A program made the position numbers and the translations under genes. From contig CAYQMH010000008.1 in NCBI GenBank assembly GCA_964418485.1, forward strand, positions 1-51,637: 51,637 bases of DNA, in the 5' to 3' direction. Shown piece after piece: positions 43,164 through 51,603 of the stretch; the stretch's first letter is position 1, and each line of letters opens with the position of its first letter. The notes under the pieces are model-generated. The model was not told where the DNA came from, did no database searches, and was given only the letters and a program-made list of their open reading frames with translations. This DNA is from JAFGHJ01 sp964418485 (GTDB lineage: Bacteria > Hydrothermota > UBA3072).

Positions 43164-45745
43164 CCTGAATCGTCCGTAAGTACACTGTATATTTTGCCTT
43201 CTTCGAACCAGGCTTTAAGCGCGTTCTGGGCTTCTAAACTTGACCTCGCAATGGAAATTTCCGTCGGCAAAGATTCTAAAAATACATAACCGTAGGATTT
43301 ATTAAGAACACGAGTATCGAGAATTAAGACTGCCCCCATATCTTTTGTAGAACGAATCAGTCTGCCAAATCCCTGTTTAAGTCTTAGAACGGAAAGAGGA
43401 AGGATATAATAGTTGAAACCGCCAAGGCCTTTTCTTTCAAAGTAAGCAGATTTTGCTCCAACTAACGGCTCGGAAGGGTTTGGAAAGGGTAATTTCTCAA
43501 TAACCACTATCTCTAGAGCTTTTCCGGGTACATCGATTCCCTGCCAGAAAGAGCCCGTTCCGAACAGTACAGAAGTAGGATTTTCTTTGAAAAGAGTAAG
43601 AAGTTTCTTTCTTGATTTACCAAATCCCTGTATCAAAAGTTCTCTGCCAAGGCTTTCGAAATCAGAATACACCTGCTGGTAAACACCTTTCATGTGCTTA
43701 TAAGACATAAATAATACAAGGGTTCCTTTTTCCTCCGGCAAAATAACGTCTGTTATAAATCGACTAACTTGATCGATAAAGTTCGCATCACCCGGATCTG
43801 GAATGTAAGCAGGAATAATCGTTAAAGCTTGTTCTTTGAATTTATATGTTTCCGGAAGGGAAACTTCCTTTAGACGTTCACCAAAACTGTTTAACCCTAA
43901 AATATTCTTGATAAAATCAAAAGATTCTCCAACTGTCAAAGTCGCCGAAGTCATTACAAAAGAATCGAGATTTGGATAAAGGGATTCTTCAAGATAAGGT
44001 GCCAAATCAAGGGGGGCGGCAATAAGTTCAATAGAAGAAAGGCGTTGGCGATGAGGTATTTTATAGTAAAAAACTTTGTCGTCCTCTTCCTGTTCGATTA
44101 TAATGCGCATATTCCTAATGATTTCCTTCAGTTTTTCTTTTTCGGTCTGGTTTTCCGGTTCGACTGAAGAAAGCATAGATAGGATCTCCTCGAGAGATTC
44201 CTGAAGAGAACGTAATGTCGAAACTTCCTCGTCTTTATATATCCCTTCCCGATAATCATTAAGCGCAAGGAACTTATTAGCGATTTTTTCAAAAGATTCT
44301 TTCGCTTGCCCGATTGTACTTTTTATTTTCTTTAAGATTTTTGTGTTCTTTATATCGTGCGATATATTATTAAGAACAGATTGTATTTCTCCGAAACTAA
44401 CCGACGTGGAAAAACCCGAAGTGGCAGCGCTTTCTAACTCGTGAGCTTCATCAAAAATAACGTTACTGACATTTAAATTTGCGGTGAAAAAAAGAGCATG
44501 GTTTACTAAAATGAGATCAGCATCCTTCAACCTTTTCTTCATATTATAGAAAAAACAATCCTGATAATGAGGACATAATTCCTTTTTACATGACTCGTCC
44601 ATGGATACTAAACCTTTATTTATTTCTCTGAAGACATAAGAAATTTCCGAAAGATCTCCTGTTCGTGTCAGAAAACTCCAAAAAAGTAGAGAGCAAAGAG
44701 AAATCGGATCAAGCCCCTGAGGAATTTCTTTTATTTTTTGAAGACAGAGATAATTCGTTCTACCTTTCTGAAGGACTGTGTTTACCCCGCAGCCGGTTAT
44801 TTCTTCAGCAAAAGGGATGTCCTGATTAAATAGTTGTTGCTGGAGATTTTTGGTATAACTTGAAATATATATGGGCTTTTCTTCCTCTCTGCTTATCAAA
44901 ATACTTGGAACAAGATAGGCAAGAGATTTCCCGGTACCCGCAGAGGATTCGACAAGGAGAAACTCCCCGTTAACTAGTGATGACTGGACCAATTCAGCCA
45001 TCGTAAGCTGTGAATTTCTTTCCTCAAGGTTTTCATTATCGAAATATTCTTTAATTGCCGAATAGTTTTTCCCGCTACCTTTTCCTCTGTTTTCACTGAA
45101 ATTAACGGGGACCGGGGAGGGGTAAGATTCCCTGTTTACTCCTTTGCGTAAAGAAATTTCTAAAGCCTTCTTGATAAGCTCTTTTTCATTATACTTATCA
45201 GTAATAACGTCTAATTGTTGTTTTAAAAGCTCCGGATTCAGGTTTGACATCAGTTTAAATATCTGCAAAAATATTTTACCGGCCATTTCCGCATCGTAAC
45301 TTGCCCTATGAGCATTCTCATAAGGAATTTCGAAATACTCCACAACGCTTGAAAGGCTATGACTTGAAACAAAAGGCAAATATATTCTGCTTAAGTTGAA
45401 CGTGTCGTAAGTTACATTCTTGATAGTTAAATTTCTTTCTAAAAAACTAATATCGAATGCGATATTATGTCCGACTAACGGTTTGTTTTTAATGAAACTC
45501 TCAATATCAGGTATGATTTTATCTAAAGTGGGGCTTCTATAAAGCTCGTCTTGTTTGATTCCGGTGAGCATTAAGACGTTATCGGAAACTGTTTTGCGCG
45601 GATTAACTGTCTTTGTGAATTTTTCTTTAATTTTCCCTTTTTCAAAAAGAATTAGTCCGACTTCGATTATTGTTTCGAGTTTCGGGTCCAGGCCCGTCGT
45701 TTCCAGATCGATAGCTACAAAAGACTCAATGTTTTCCACGAACAA
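43148..45745 (-). CDS. dinG: DinG family helicase with N-terminal DEDDh exonuclease domain
   Basis: The protein is 865 aa, like the Firmicutes DinG form. The exonuclease domain (about 8-175) has FVAIDLETTGLDP, LVGHNIAFDISFLERN and HRASYDAEM. The helicase has Walker A SSAGTGKSLAYL (near 267), four cysteines (CKKELCPHYQDC plus an upstream C) that could hold a 4Fe-4S cluster as in XPD, the DEAH box VIFDEAHELE, and RLKQGFGRLIRS. It acts on DNA in repair or on R-loops. TTG 45745 or GTG 45739 (AAAGG 8 bases upstream) may be the start. It overlaps the rluB-like stop by 20 bases. Confidence 0.9.
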   Translation of the reverse strand: MFVENIESFVAIDLETTGLDPKLETIIEVGLILFEKGKIKEKFTKTVNPRKTVSDNVLMLTGIKQDELYRSPTLDKIIPDIESFIKNKPLVGHNIAFDISFLERNLTIKNVTYDTFNLSRIYLPFVSSHSLSSVVEYFEIPYENAHRASYDAEMAGKIFLQIFKLMSNLNPELLKQQLDVITDKYNEKELIKKALEISLRKGVNRESYPSPVPVNFSENRGKGSGKNYSAIKEYFDNENLEERNSQLTMAELVQSSLVNGEFLLVESSAGTGKSLAYLVPSILISREEEKPIYISSYTKNLQQQLFNQDIPFAEEITGCGVNTVLQKGRTNYLCLQKIKEIPQGLDPISLCSLLFWSFLTRTGDLSEISYVFREINKGLVSMDESCKKELCPHYQDCFFYNMKKRLKDADLILVNHALFFTANLNVSNVIFDEAHELESAATSGFSTSVSFGEIQSVLNNISHDIKNTKILKKIKSTIGQAKESFEKIANKFLALNDYREGIYKDEEVSTLRSLQESLEEILSMLSSVEPENQTEKEKLKEIIRNMRIIIEQEEDDKVFYYKIPHRQRLSSIELIAAPLDLAPYLEESLYPNLDSFVMTSATLTVGESFDFIKNILGLNSFGERLKEVSLPETYKFKEQALTIIPAYIPDPGDANFIDQVSRFITDVILPEEKGTLVLFMSYKHMKGVYQQVYSDFESLGRELLIQGFGKSRKKLLTLFKENPTSVLFGTGSFWQGIDVPGKALEIVVIEKLPFPNPSEPLVGAKSAYFERKGLGGFNYYILPLSVLRLKQGFGRLIRSTKDMGAVLILDTRVLNKSYGYVFLESLPTEISIARSSLEAQNALKAWFEEGKIYSVLTDDSGWEPY

Positions 45746-46433
45746 GACCTTTCAATTTGGAGATTTCGTTAGGGCTTAGTTTACGCCACTCTCCGGTTTT
45801 AAGTCCTGATAGGCTAAGAGTACCGATTCTTATACGCTTGAGACGCTGTGCCCTGTATCCCAACATGCCTAACATTCTTCTTATTTCTCTGTTTTTTCCT
45901 TCTTTTAAAGTTACGGTTATCCTGTTACCCTTTTTGAAAACGACCTTGCTTGCCTTAAGGTAGTCATTCCCAACCTGGATACCTTCTTCCATTTTTTTTA
46001 AATCGCTTCCCGGAGCTCTGGGTAAAATAATTTCATACTCTTTTTCAATCTCGAAAGAAGGATGGGTTAAACCGTGTACGAGATCGCCGTCATTAGTAAT
46101 CAAAAGAAGACCTTCGGATTCTTCATCTAATCTTCCCACGGGAACCAAACCTTTCTCTTTACAAGTAATAAAATCCATTATTGTTTTTCTTCCCAGTTCG
46201 TCTCTGACTGTTGTAATTACTTCTTTAGGTTTATTAAAAATTATATAAGTACAAGCTTCCGGAATCTTAACAGTTTTACCTTTAAACTCTACTAAGTCAT
46301 TTGCAGGGTTTACCTGGAGGAAAGGTTCGTATATGACCTTTCCGTTAACTTTAACGAGCCCTTTTTCAATCAGAGCTTTCGCTTCCCTTCTGGAAGCCAA
46401 TCCCGCTCTCGCCAAAAAACGCTGAATCCTCAT
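45726..46433 (-). CDS. rluB: Pseudouridine synthase, RluB/RsuA family
   Basis: The protein is 235 aa. The S4 RNA-binding domain is MRIQRFLARAGLASRREAKALI (about 1-45). The catalytic domain has VPVGRLDEESEGLLLITNDGDL, with the catalytic Asp in GRLDEESEGL, and EGKNREIRRMLGMLGYRAQRLKRIRIG. It converts a uridine of rRNA, probably 23S, to pseudouridine. The gene overlaps scpB by 68 bases and dinG by 20. The scpB-rluB neighbourhood is common in bacteria. Confidence 0.92.
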   Translation of the reverse strand: MRIQRFLARAGLASRREAKALIEKGLVKVNGKVIYEPFLQVNPANDLVEFKGKTVKIPEACTYIIFNKPKEVITTVRDELGRKTIMDFITCKEKGLVPVGRLDEESEGLLLITNDGDLVHGLTHPSFEIEKEYEIILPRAPGSDLKKMEEGIQVGNDYLKASKVVFKKGNRITVTLKEGKNREIRRMLGMLGYRAQRLKRIRIGTLSLSGLKTGEWRKLSPNEISKLKGLVRGKH

Positions 46434-46938
46434 TCTCTATCCGGGGGAGTTCTTCAAGAGATTCCAGGTGGAATGTTGCTAAAAATTTGCCGGTAGTGCC
46501 ATATAGAAACGGATGTCCGAAAATATCTTCTTTCCCAACGACTTTTATCAAATCTGAATCCTGGAGAGTGTGGATTACCCCGGAACTATCCACTCCTCTT
46601 ATCATTTCTATTTCTCTGCGTGTTACAGGCTGCCTGTAAGCTATAATAGCAAGTGTTGTCAGGGCAGCCTTAGATAGATATAATTCTCTTTTTCCCGTCA
46701 ACCTTTTTATGATTTCGGAAAATTCAGGCTTGGTAAAGAGGCTATATCCCTTGTTCACTTTTTTGATAACAAATGCTCTATCGGTTTCCGCATATTCTTT
46801 TTCCAGGAGGGCAAGTGTTTTCTCTACGTTGCCAACATGACATTCCAACACTTCGGCCATTTTTCTGGAACTTAACGGTTCTCCTGAGGCGAATAATAAA
46901 GCTTCTACCGATTTTTTAATTTCTTCAATATTCTGCAT
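46366..46938 (-). CDS. scpB: Segregation and condensation protein B
   Basis: The protein is 190 aa. It consists of two winged-helix domains: IKKSVEALLFASGEPLSSRKMAEVL at the N-terminus, and LTTLAIIAYRQPVTRREIEMIRGVDSSGVIHTL with the conserved GxPFLYGTT-type end (IFGHPFLYGTTGKFL). ScpB joins ScpA and SMC in the condensin complex that compacts and segregates the chromosome. scpA, usually just upstream, is absent here; murJ takes that place. It overlaps murJ by 34 bases and rluB by 68 bases. Confidence 0.94.
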   Translation of the reverse strand: MQNIEEIKKSVEALLFASGEPLSSRKMAEVLECHVGNVEKTLALLEKEYAETDRAFVIKKVNKGYSLFTKPEFSEIIKRLTGKRELYLSKAALTTLAIIAYRQPVTRREIEMIRGVDSSGVIHTLQDSDLIKVVGKEDIFGHPFLYGTTGKFLATFHLESLEELPRIENEDSAFFGESGIGFQKGSESSD

Positions 46939-48389
46939 ATCTCTTCGATTTTTAATATATAACCCAAACAGATAAAAATCAAGACGAAAATCAATCCTCC
47001 CAAAACAAGAGTGAAAATATAACCGAACGATTTCTGTATATAAAACACAGGAATAACTGATGTAAAAGAAATAAATATTATACGGACAAAAAACGAACGT
47101 AAATCTTTTAAAACTTTCAAGTATGGTCTTACGAGCAAAACAAATTGGACCATTCCGGAAATCGAAACGGCAAGAGCCAAACCTCTTGCTCCCATGTTAT
47201 TGAGTAGAATTACCGCTAAAACAACATTTATCAAAAGAGCTATATAACTTATCCTCATAGGAGTCTTTGTGTTCTTCTGTGAAAAATATACATTTGCCAT
47301 TACCTGATTAGCCGAAATAAAAGGTATACCCAGAACATAAAAAAGAAGAATGGCAGCAGTTCGCAGGGAATCGTTTATAGTAAAAGCCCCATGTTCATAG
47401 ATAATTCGAATCGCTGAGATACGGAGTGATATAAGTAAAAAAACCGAAGGGATAGAAAGAAGAAAAACAGCCCTGATAGATGACAGTATGTAGGGATATT
47501 GATCAAGCTTTTCCGCTGCTTTTCTCGAAAGCTCAGGCAGGGAAACTGCTGCAACCGCTACTCCGAACATTCCCAGGGGCAACTGCATTACCCTGTATGC
47601 GTAACTCAAATGCGAGATATTGCCAGCCGGAAGCAAAGAAGCAAGGAATAGAGTAACTGCTACATTTATTTTGCTTGCGGCAAACGCAAAAAAGACTGGG
47701 ACAACAAGGCGAAAAGATTGTTTTACTCCCGGGTGACCCCATTCGGGTTTTTTAAATCTTATTCCGCATTTCGGAATAAAGAGAAGCAAGAATATTAACT
47801 GCATTCCTCCACCGACCAGAATTCCCATAGCGGCACCAAATATGCCAAAACTTCTGTATAACAGAAAAGAAAATATTATAACAGTAAGATTAAAGAAAAC
47901 CGTATAAATCCCGGTTATAAAAAACCGGTCAAAATAGATAAGAACACCCATGGCAGCAGAAGCAAGCGAAATAAGAATCAAAAAAGGGAATATAATTCTG
48001 GTAAGTTTAACGGCAACTTTGAATTGTTCGGGATCTTGAGTAAAGCCTTTTGCCAGGAAAGAAATTATAAAAGGAGAAAAAATTATGCCTAAAGTGACAA
48101 TAATAAAAAGGACCACAACTAACGGCAGGAGAAACGAAGATAAATATTTATTAGCACTTTCTTCTCCTTCTTTCAAGCGATATTCTGAAAAGACAGGCAC
48201 AAAAGCAGCATTCATACTACCTTCGCCAAAGAAGTCCCGGAGGAGATTTGGGATATTAAAGGCAACTCTGAAAGCATCCATAAAGGCCGAGGAACCAAAT
48301 AGATAAGCAAAAACTACTTCTCTTCCCAATCCTGTTATTCTCGACAGTAATGTTCCTATACTAAATCCGCCAACTTTCTTCAATTTCAT
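46905..48389 (-). CDS. murJ: Lipid II flippase MurJ
   Basis: The protein is 494 aa from ATG 48389, which matches where homologues start and has AAAGG upstream. It has about 14 membrane helices. Signatures are TLLSRITGLGREVVFAYLFG, SAFMDAFRVAFNIPNLLRDFFGEGSMNAAFVPVF, and later LSYAYRVMQLPLGMFGVAVAAVSLPELSR. MurJ flips lipid II across the inner membrane for peptidoglycan synthesis. It leads the murJ-scpB-rluB-dinG operon from the promoter at 48408-48435. Confidence 0.96.
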   Translation of the reverse strand: MKLKKVGGFSIGTLLSRITGLGREVVFAYLFGSSAFMDAFRVAFNIPNLLRDFFGEGSMNAAFVPVFSEYRLKEGEESANKYLSSFLLPLVVVLFIIVTLGIIFSPFIISFLAKGFTQDPEQFKVAVKLTRIIFPFLILISLASAAMGVLIYFDRFFITGIYTVFFNLTVIIFSFLLYRSFGIFGAAMGILVGGGMQLIFLLLFIPKCGIRFKKPEWGHPGVKQSFRLVVPVFFAFAASKINVAVTLFLASLLPAGNISHLSYAYRVMQLPLGMFGVAVAAVSLPELSRKAAEKLDQYPYILSSIRAVFLLSIPSVFLLISLRISAIRIIYEHGAFTINDSLRTAAILLFYVLGIPFISANQVMANVYFSQKNTKTPMRISYIALLINVVLAVILLNNMGARGLALAVSISGMVQFVLLVRPYLKVLKDLRSFFVRIIFISFTSVIPVFYIQKSFGYIFTLVLGGLIFVLIFICLGYILKIEEICRILKKLKNR

Positions 48390-48407
48390 AATCTGTTTAC
48401 CTTTTAG

Positions 48408-48435
48408 AGAATACAAAGCGTAAAGTTAAAGTCAA
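48408..48435 (-). promoter_or_regulatory. Promoter of the murJ operon
   Basis: On the minus strand TTGACT (48435-48430) and TATTCT (48413-48408) are 16 bp apart. The murJ ATG is 18 bases beyond the -10, so the leader is about 12 bases, including AAAGG. Confidence 0.78.
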
Positions 48436-48477
48436 GGTGAAGAATTTTAAGTCGACAAAAAATAGGATGTGATGGGG

Positions 48478-48596
48478 CTCCGTGTTCTCTGTGTCTTTGT
48501 GTTAGATAAATTTTTTGTGATGTGGGGTTGGGTAAAACAACAATAAGCCTCTGTGCTCTCTGTGTGTTTGTTTTTTCTCTGTGAGCTCTGTGGTAG
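48478..48596. repeat. CTCTGTG-type repeat cluster between murJ and tRNA-Pro
   Basis: Three copies of the CACAGAG family occur in one orientation: 48478-48505 (CTCCGTGTTCTCTGTG then TCTTTGTGTTAG), 48549-48570, and 48577-48596. Between them 48521-48535 reads TGTGGGGTTGGGTAA, sharing 14 of 15 bases with 5865-5879. No gene is seen in 48436-48615. Confidence 0.75.
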
Positions 48597-48615
48597 ATGT
48601 TTTTTTGTTTTAAAT

Positions 48616-48690
48616 TCGGGGCGAGTGGATTTGAACCACCGACCTCCTGCTCCCGAAGCAGGCGCGCTAACCAGGCTGCGCTACGCCCCG
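48616..48690 (-). tRNA. tRNA-Pro (anticodon CGG)
   Basis: On the minus strand a complete cloverleaf can be drawn from C1 (48690) to discriminator A73 (48616). The acceptor stem is CGGGGCG / CGCCCCG. The anticodon stem CCTGC / GCAGG closes the loop TTCGGGA with anticodon CGG, and the T-loop is TTCAAAT. CCA is not encoded. Its first 10 bases overlap the end of pcm, whose stop TAG is tRNA bases 8-10. It is followed by the repeat cluster and then murJ. Confidence 0.95.
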
Positions 48691-49328
48691 TCTTCCCATC
48701 CTTTTTTACCCTTTAGGGGCACAAATCTGACACCTATACTATCAGTTTTAATTATTTTTCCAGCTTCTTTTTTCAAGACGATCAATTGTTGAGTAAATAT
48801 ACCGCCAACCGGGATCACCATTTTACCGGTATTCGACAATTGGTTAATTAGTTCATCCGGTACAGAAGGAGAAGCGGCTGTGACAATTATCCTATCATAG
48901 GGTTCAAGTTCTTTATAGCCGATACTCCCGTTCGCCATCACTACAGTTATATTATTGTAACCCAATTTACGCAAGGTCTGTTTTGCTTTTTTGTAAAGTT
49001 CCGGGATTCTTTCCACTGTAACGACACTCATCGCGAGGAGCGAAATAACGGCAGCCTGGTAACCGCTGCCCGTACCAACTTCAAGTACCTTATGTTCACC
49101 AGATACATCGAGAAGTTCTGTCATTAAAGCAACGATATAAGGCTGAGATATTGTCTGACCCATGCCGATCGGGAGCGGACCATCTTGATAGGCTACTCCT
49201 TTTAATCCCTCCTCGACAAATTTATGCCTGGGGACTCTTTCCATTGCAAGCAGGACCTTTTTATCCGTAATACCTCTTTTTTTTATTTGATTTTCGACCA
49301 TCTTTTTGCGTTGATACTCGTAGCTAAT
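48681..49328 (-). CDS. pcm: Protein-L-isoaspartate O-methyltransferase
   Basis: The protein is about 215 aa. Homologous sequence begins at YEYQRKKMVENQIKKRGI, then AMERVPRHKFV, LPIGMGQTISQPYIVALMTELL and motif I VLEVGTGSGYQAAV. It repairs isoaspartyl residues in damaged proteins. ATT 49326-49328 is preferred as start: GGAGG lies 6 bases before it and it overlaps the surE stop as ATTAG. TTG 49358 has no site and lies inside surE; ATG at MVENQ would cut conserved sequence. Its last three codons and stop lie inside tRNA-Pro. Confidence 0.85.
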   Translation of the reverse strand: MSYEYQRKKMVENQIKKRGITDKKVLLAMERVPRHKFVEEGLKGVAYQDGPLPIGMGQTISQPYIVALMTELLDVSGEHKVLEVGTGSGYQAAVISLLAMSVVTVERIPELYKKAKQTLRKLGYNNITVVMANGSIGYKELEPYDRIIVTAASPSVPDELINQLSNTGKMVIPVGGIFTQQLIVLKKEAGKIIKTDSIGVRFVPLKGKKGWEDGA

Positions 49329-50067
49329 AAGTCTCCTCCCACCCGCTAAGTTTTTCAATCATATCAAAATCGGTATACTCCATATGTATTGGGGTAACCG
49401 ATACAAAACCCTCGTGTACAGCATCAAAATCCGAATTAGGACTTGAAATCCAGGTAGGATCTTCCCCTTCCAGCGCGTATACAAATTCTTCTTTTCCTTC
49501 CTTAACTTTTACAATCTCGTCCCGGTAAATTCTATTACCCAGGCAGGTTATTTTTATTTTGCCGTTGGGTGACGCAGGCAAATTAACATTTAAAAAAACC
49601 CCTTCGGGCAGTTTGTTTTTTAATACCTTATCTGTTATCCATTTTGTCACTTTTTTTGCAAAATCCGGGTCGAAAGAATTATAAAAATCAACCTGCGAAA
49701 AGGCAAGGGAAGGAACGCCCAAAAGAGCTCCCTCCATAGCTACCGCAACCGTACCGGAATAAGAAACGTCACTCCCAAGATTAGCTCCCTGATTAATACC
49801 TCCGAGTATAATGTCGGGTCTCTTATCTAGGATACCACGTACACTGTAAAGGATACAATCTGTAGGAGTTCCATCGGTGGAGTAGGTGTTATCGTCGATT
49901 TTTTTTACTTTTATACTTTTATGTATGGAAAGGGAATGGCTTGAACCACTTCTGTTGTCTTCTGGAGCGAAAACTATTACATCTCCTAAATCAGTTACTG
50001 CTTCCCGCAAGACCTTTATTCCTGGAGCATTTATCCCGTCATCGTTGGAAACAAGTATTAACGCCAT
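49324..50067 (-). CDS. surE: 5'/3'-nucleotidase SurE
   Basis: The protein is 247 aa, normal length. The N-terminus ILVSNDDGINAPGI holds the metal-binding Asp pair (NDDG at 8-11). FAPEDNRSGSSHSLS and GTPTDCILYSVRG with GGINQGANLGSDVSYSGTVAVAMEGALLG are diagnostic. It dephosphorylates nucleoside monophosphates in the cytoplasm and is often next to pcm, as here. It overlaps the GT2 stop by 10 bases; no clear Shine-Dalgarno is seen. Confidence 0.96.
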   Translation of the reverse strand: MALILVSNDDGINAPGIKVLREAVTDLGDVIVFAPEDNRSGSSHSLSIHKSIKVKKIDDNTYSTDGTPTDCILYSVRGILDKRPDIILGGINQGANLGSDVSYSGTVAVAMEGALLGVPSLAFSQVDFYNSFDPDFAKKVTKWITDKVLKNKLPEGVFLNVNLPASPNGKIKITCLGNRIYRDEIVKVKEGKEEFVYALEGEDPTWISSPNSDFDAVHEGFVSVTPIHMEYTDFDMIEKLSGWEETY

Positions 50068-50729
50068 AACATTCGTAAGGAGAGCCTGATAAATCGCAAG
50101 GTATCGACAAAAGGGTTTATATAACTCTTAAATTTTTCAAAATATATAGTTTCAATCGGGACCTCCCTTATTGAGAAACCTGCCATTGCGGCTTTAACGA
50201 TTATTTCGGTTTCCATCTGAAAACGGCTGGTTTTTAAATTTACTTTTTCTATTAAATTTCTCTTTATAAGTCGATATCCCGATTGGCTGTCACTTACTCT
50301 GACTCCAGATAAGATAGAAGTTACGAGGGAGGTGGTTTTATTAACTAAAAACCGTAGGAAAGGCATCTCCGATAAATTTTGTTCTCTTGTTCCTATTATC
50401 AAGTCGGCACCATTCTTTTTAAGTTGTTTAAGAAACTTCGGTATTTCACTGGGGTTATGCTGTCCGTCTGCATCCATGGTTATAACTGCGTCGTATCTCT
50501 TTTTAATAGCGAAATCAAAGCCGGCTCGCAGCGCCGAACCCTTACCCTGATTATGACTGAAACTCAAGACTTCGGTTCCTGCTCTCTTTGCGATGGTAGA
50601 AGTTTTATCTCGTGAGCCGTCGTCTACTACCAAGACGTTTTTTAAAGAAACAAACGAAGATATTTTTTTTAGCAACTTCCCCAAATGCTCGCCTTCGTTA
50701 AAGGCAGGGATAACTATTAATATTTTCAT
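50058..50729 (-). CDS. GT2 family glycosyltransferase, dolichol-phosphate-mannose-synthase-like
   Basis: The protein is 223 aa. ILIVIPAFNEGEHLGKLL, VVDDGSRDKTSTIAKRAG, NQGKGSALRAGFDFA and the metal site ITMDADGQHNP mark a short GT-A enzyme of the DPM1/undecaprenyl-phosphate type. VSDSQSGYRLIKR is also typical. There are no membrane helices at the C-terminus, unlike longer relatives. It may charge undecaprenyl phosphate with a sugar for envelope glycans. The ATG overlaps the LpxL-like stop (ATGA). Confidence 0.9.
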   Translation of the reverse strand: MKILIVIPAFNEGEHLGKLLKKISSFVSLKNVLVVDDGSRDKTSTIAKRAGTEVLSFSHNQGKGSALRAGFDFAIKKRYDAVITMDADGQHNPSEIPKFLKQLKKNGADLIIGTREQNLSEMPFLRFLVNKTTSLVTSILSGVRVSDSQSGYRLIKRNLIEKVNLKTSRFQMETEIIVKAAMAGFSIREVPIETIYFEKFKSYINPFVDTLRFIRLSLRMLWR

Positions 50730-51565
50730 TCTCCTAACTTATCAAACAAAAACCATTGATCAGGGTATTTTCTGATGTATGACTCTAAAATTTTAATATA
50801 TTTCTTTATACCCAGAGCGATTTCTCCTTTAGTGATTCTAATTGGTTCTCCAAAGTGGACGTTATATCGCCCATCTTTCTCTTTTACGGAAAAGGCGGGA
50901 ACAAGAGGACTCCCCAGCTTTGAAGCCAGAAAAAATGCTCCTTTAGGGATCTCTATGTCTTTTTCAAACATTTTGACTTTTAACGAGGATACTTCAAAAC
51001 TTCTGTCTGCTAATATCGCAAGAACTCCGCCTTTTTTTAAAAACCTAACCGGCCCCGAAAAACTTCTCTTTACATAAAAAACCGAATAGCCAGCTCTCTT
51101 TCTATTGAACTCATAAAGATCTCTTATATAGGCGGTTTTATATTCGACCGAAATGGCAGCTATTGGCAATCCTTTAAAATGAACGAGTGCAGCGCCCCAC
51201 TCATAGTTACCCAAATGGGCCGTTAATGCTATAACACCTTTACCTTCTTTGTGCGCGTTAAAAAGATTATGGAGTCCGGCTCCTCTTACATATTTATCAT
51301 AGTTTCTGCTATTCAAAATTCTACCCATAAAAAGGTGTTCGTAAAGACAAACAGAAATATTGAGGGCAGCTTTTTTCGATATCTTCAAGAGCTCTTTTTC
51401 GCTTTTGTCTTTAAAAACAGTCTTAAGGTTGGAAAGATGATTACGGAGGCCTTTTCTATATATAAAAGTATAAGATAAACGACCCGCGCCTCTCGCTACG
51501 AGGTCTGCTAAACCCTTGGGTAAAAAACTTCCCAAAAACTTTAAAAATAAAAACAGAAAATTCAT
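50726..51565 (-). CDS. LpxL/HtrB family lysophospholipid acyltransferase
   Basis: The protein is 279 aa. An N-terminal membrane anchor (about 1-15) and the catalytic HLGNYE (H-x4-E) in ALTAHLGNYEWGAALV fit the LpxL/HtrB family. VFYVKRSFSGPVRFLKKGGVLAILADRSF and FFLASKLGSPLVPAFSVKEKDGRYNV follow as in homologues. These enzymes add secondary acyl chains to lipid A or related glycolipids. It is the first gene of the operon running to tRNA-Pro. No ribosome site or promoter is clear upstream; a tRNA ends 38 bases before the start. Confidence 0.9.
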   Translation of the reverse strand: MNFLFLFLKFLGSFLPKGLADLVARGAGRLSYTFIYRKGLRNHLSNLKTVFKDKSEKELLKISKKAALNISVCLYEHLFMGRILNSRNYDKYVRGAGLHNLFNAHKEGKGVIALTAHLGNYEWGAALVHFKGLPIAAISVEYKTAYIRDLYEFNRKRAGYSVFYVKRSFSGPVRFLKKGGVLAILADRSFEVSSLKVKMFEKDIEIPKGAFFLASKLGSPLVPAFSVKEKDGRYNVHFGEPIRITKGEIALGIKKYIKILESYIRKYPDQWFLFDKLGE

Positions 51566-51603
51566 TTAAAAGGAAAAATAGTCCCCTCATAAAAATATTA
51601 ATA

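Noticed and set aside
48478..48596. CRISPR-like array
   Set aside because: The three repeat copies differ in length and sequence, the gaps are irregular, and no cas genes are near; they belong to the dispersed CACAGAG family.
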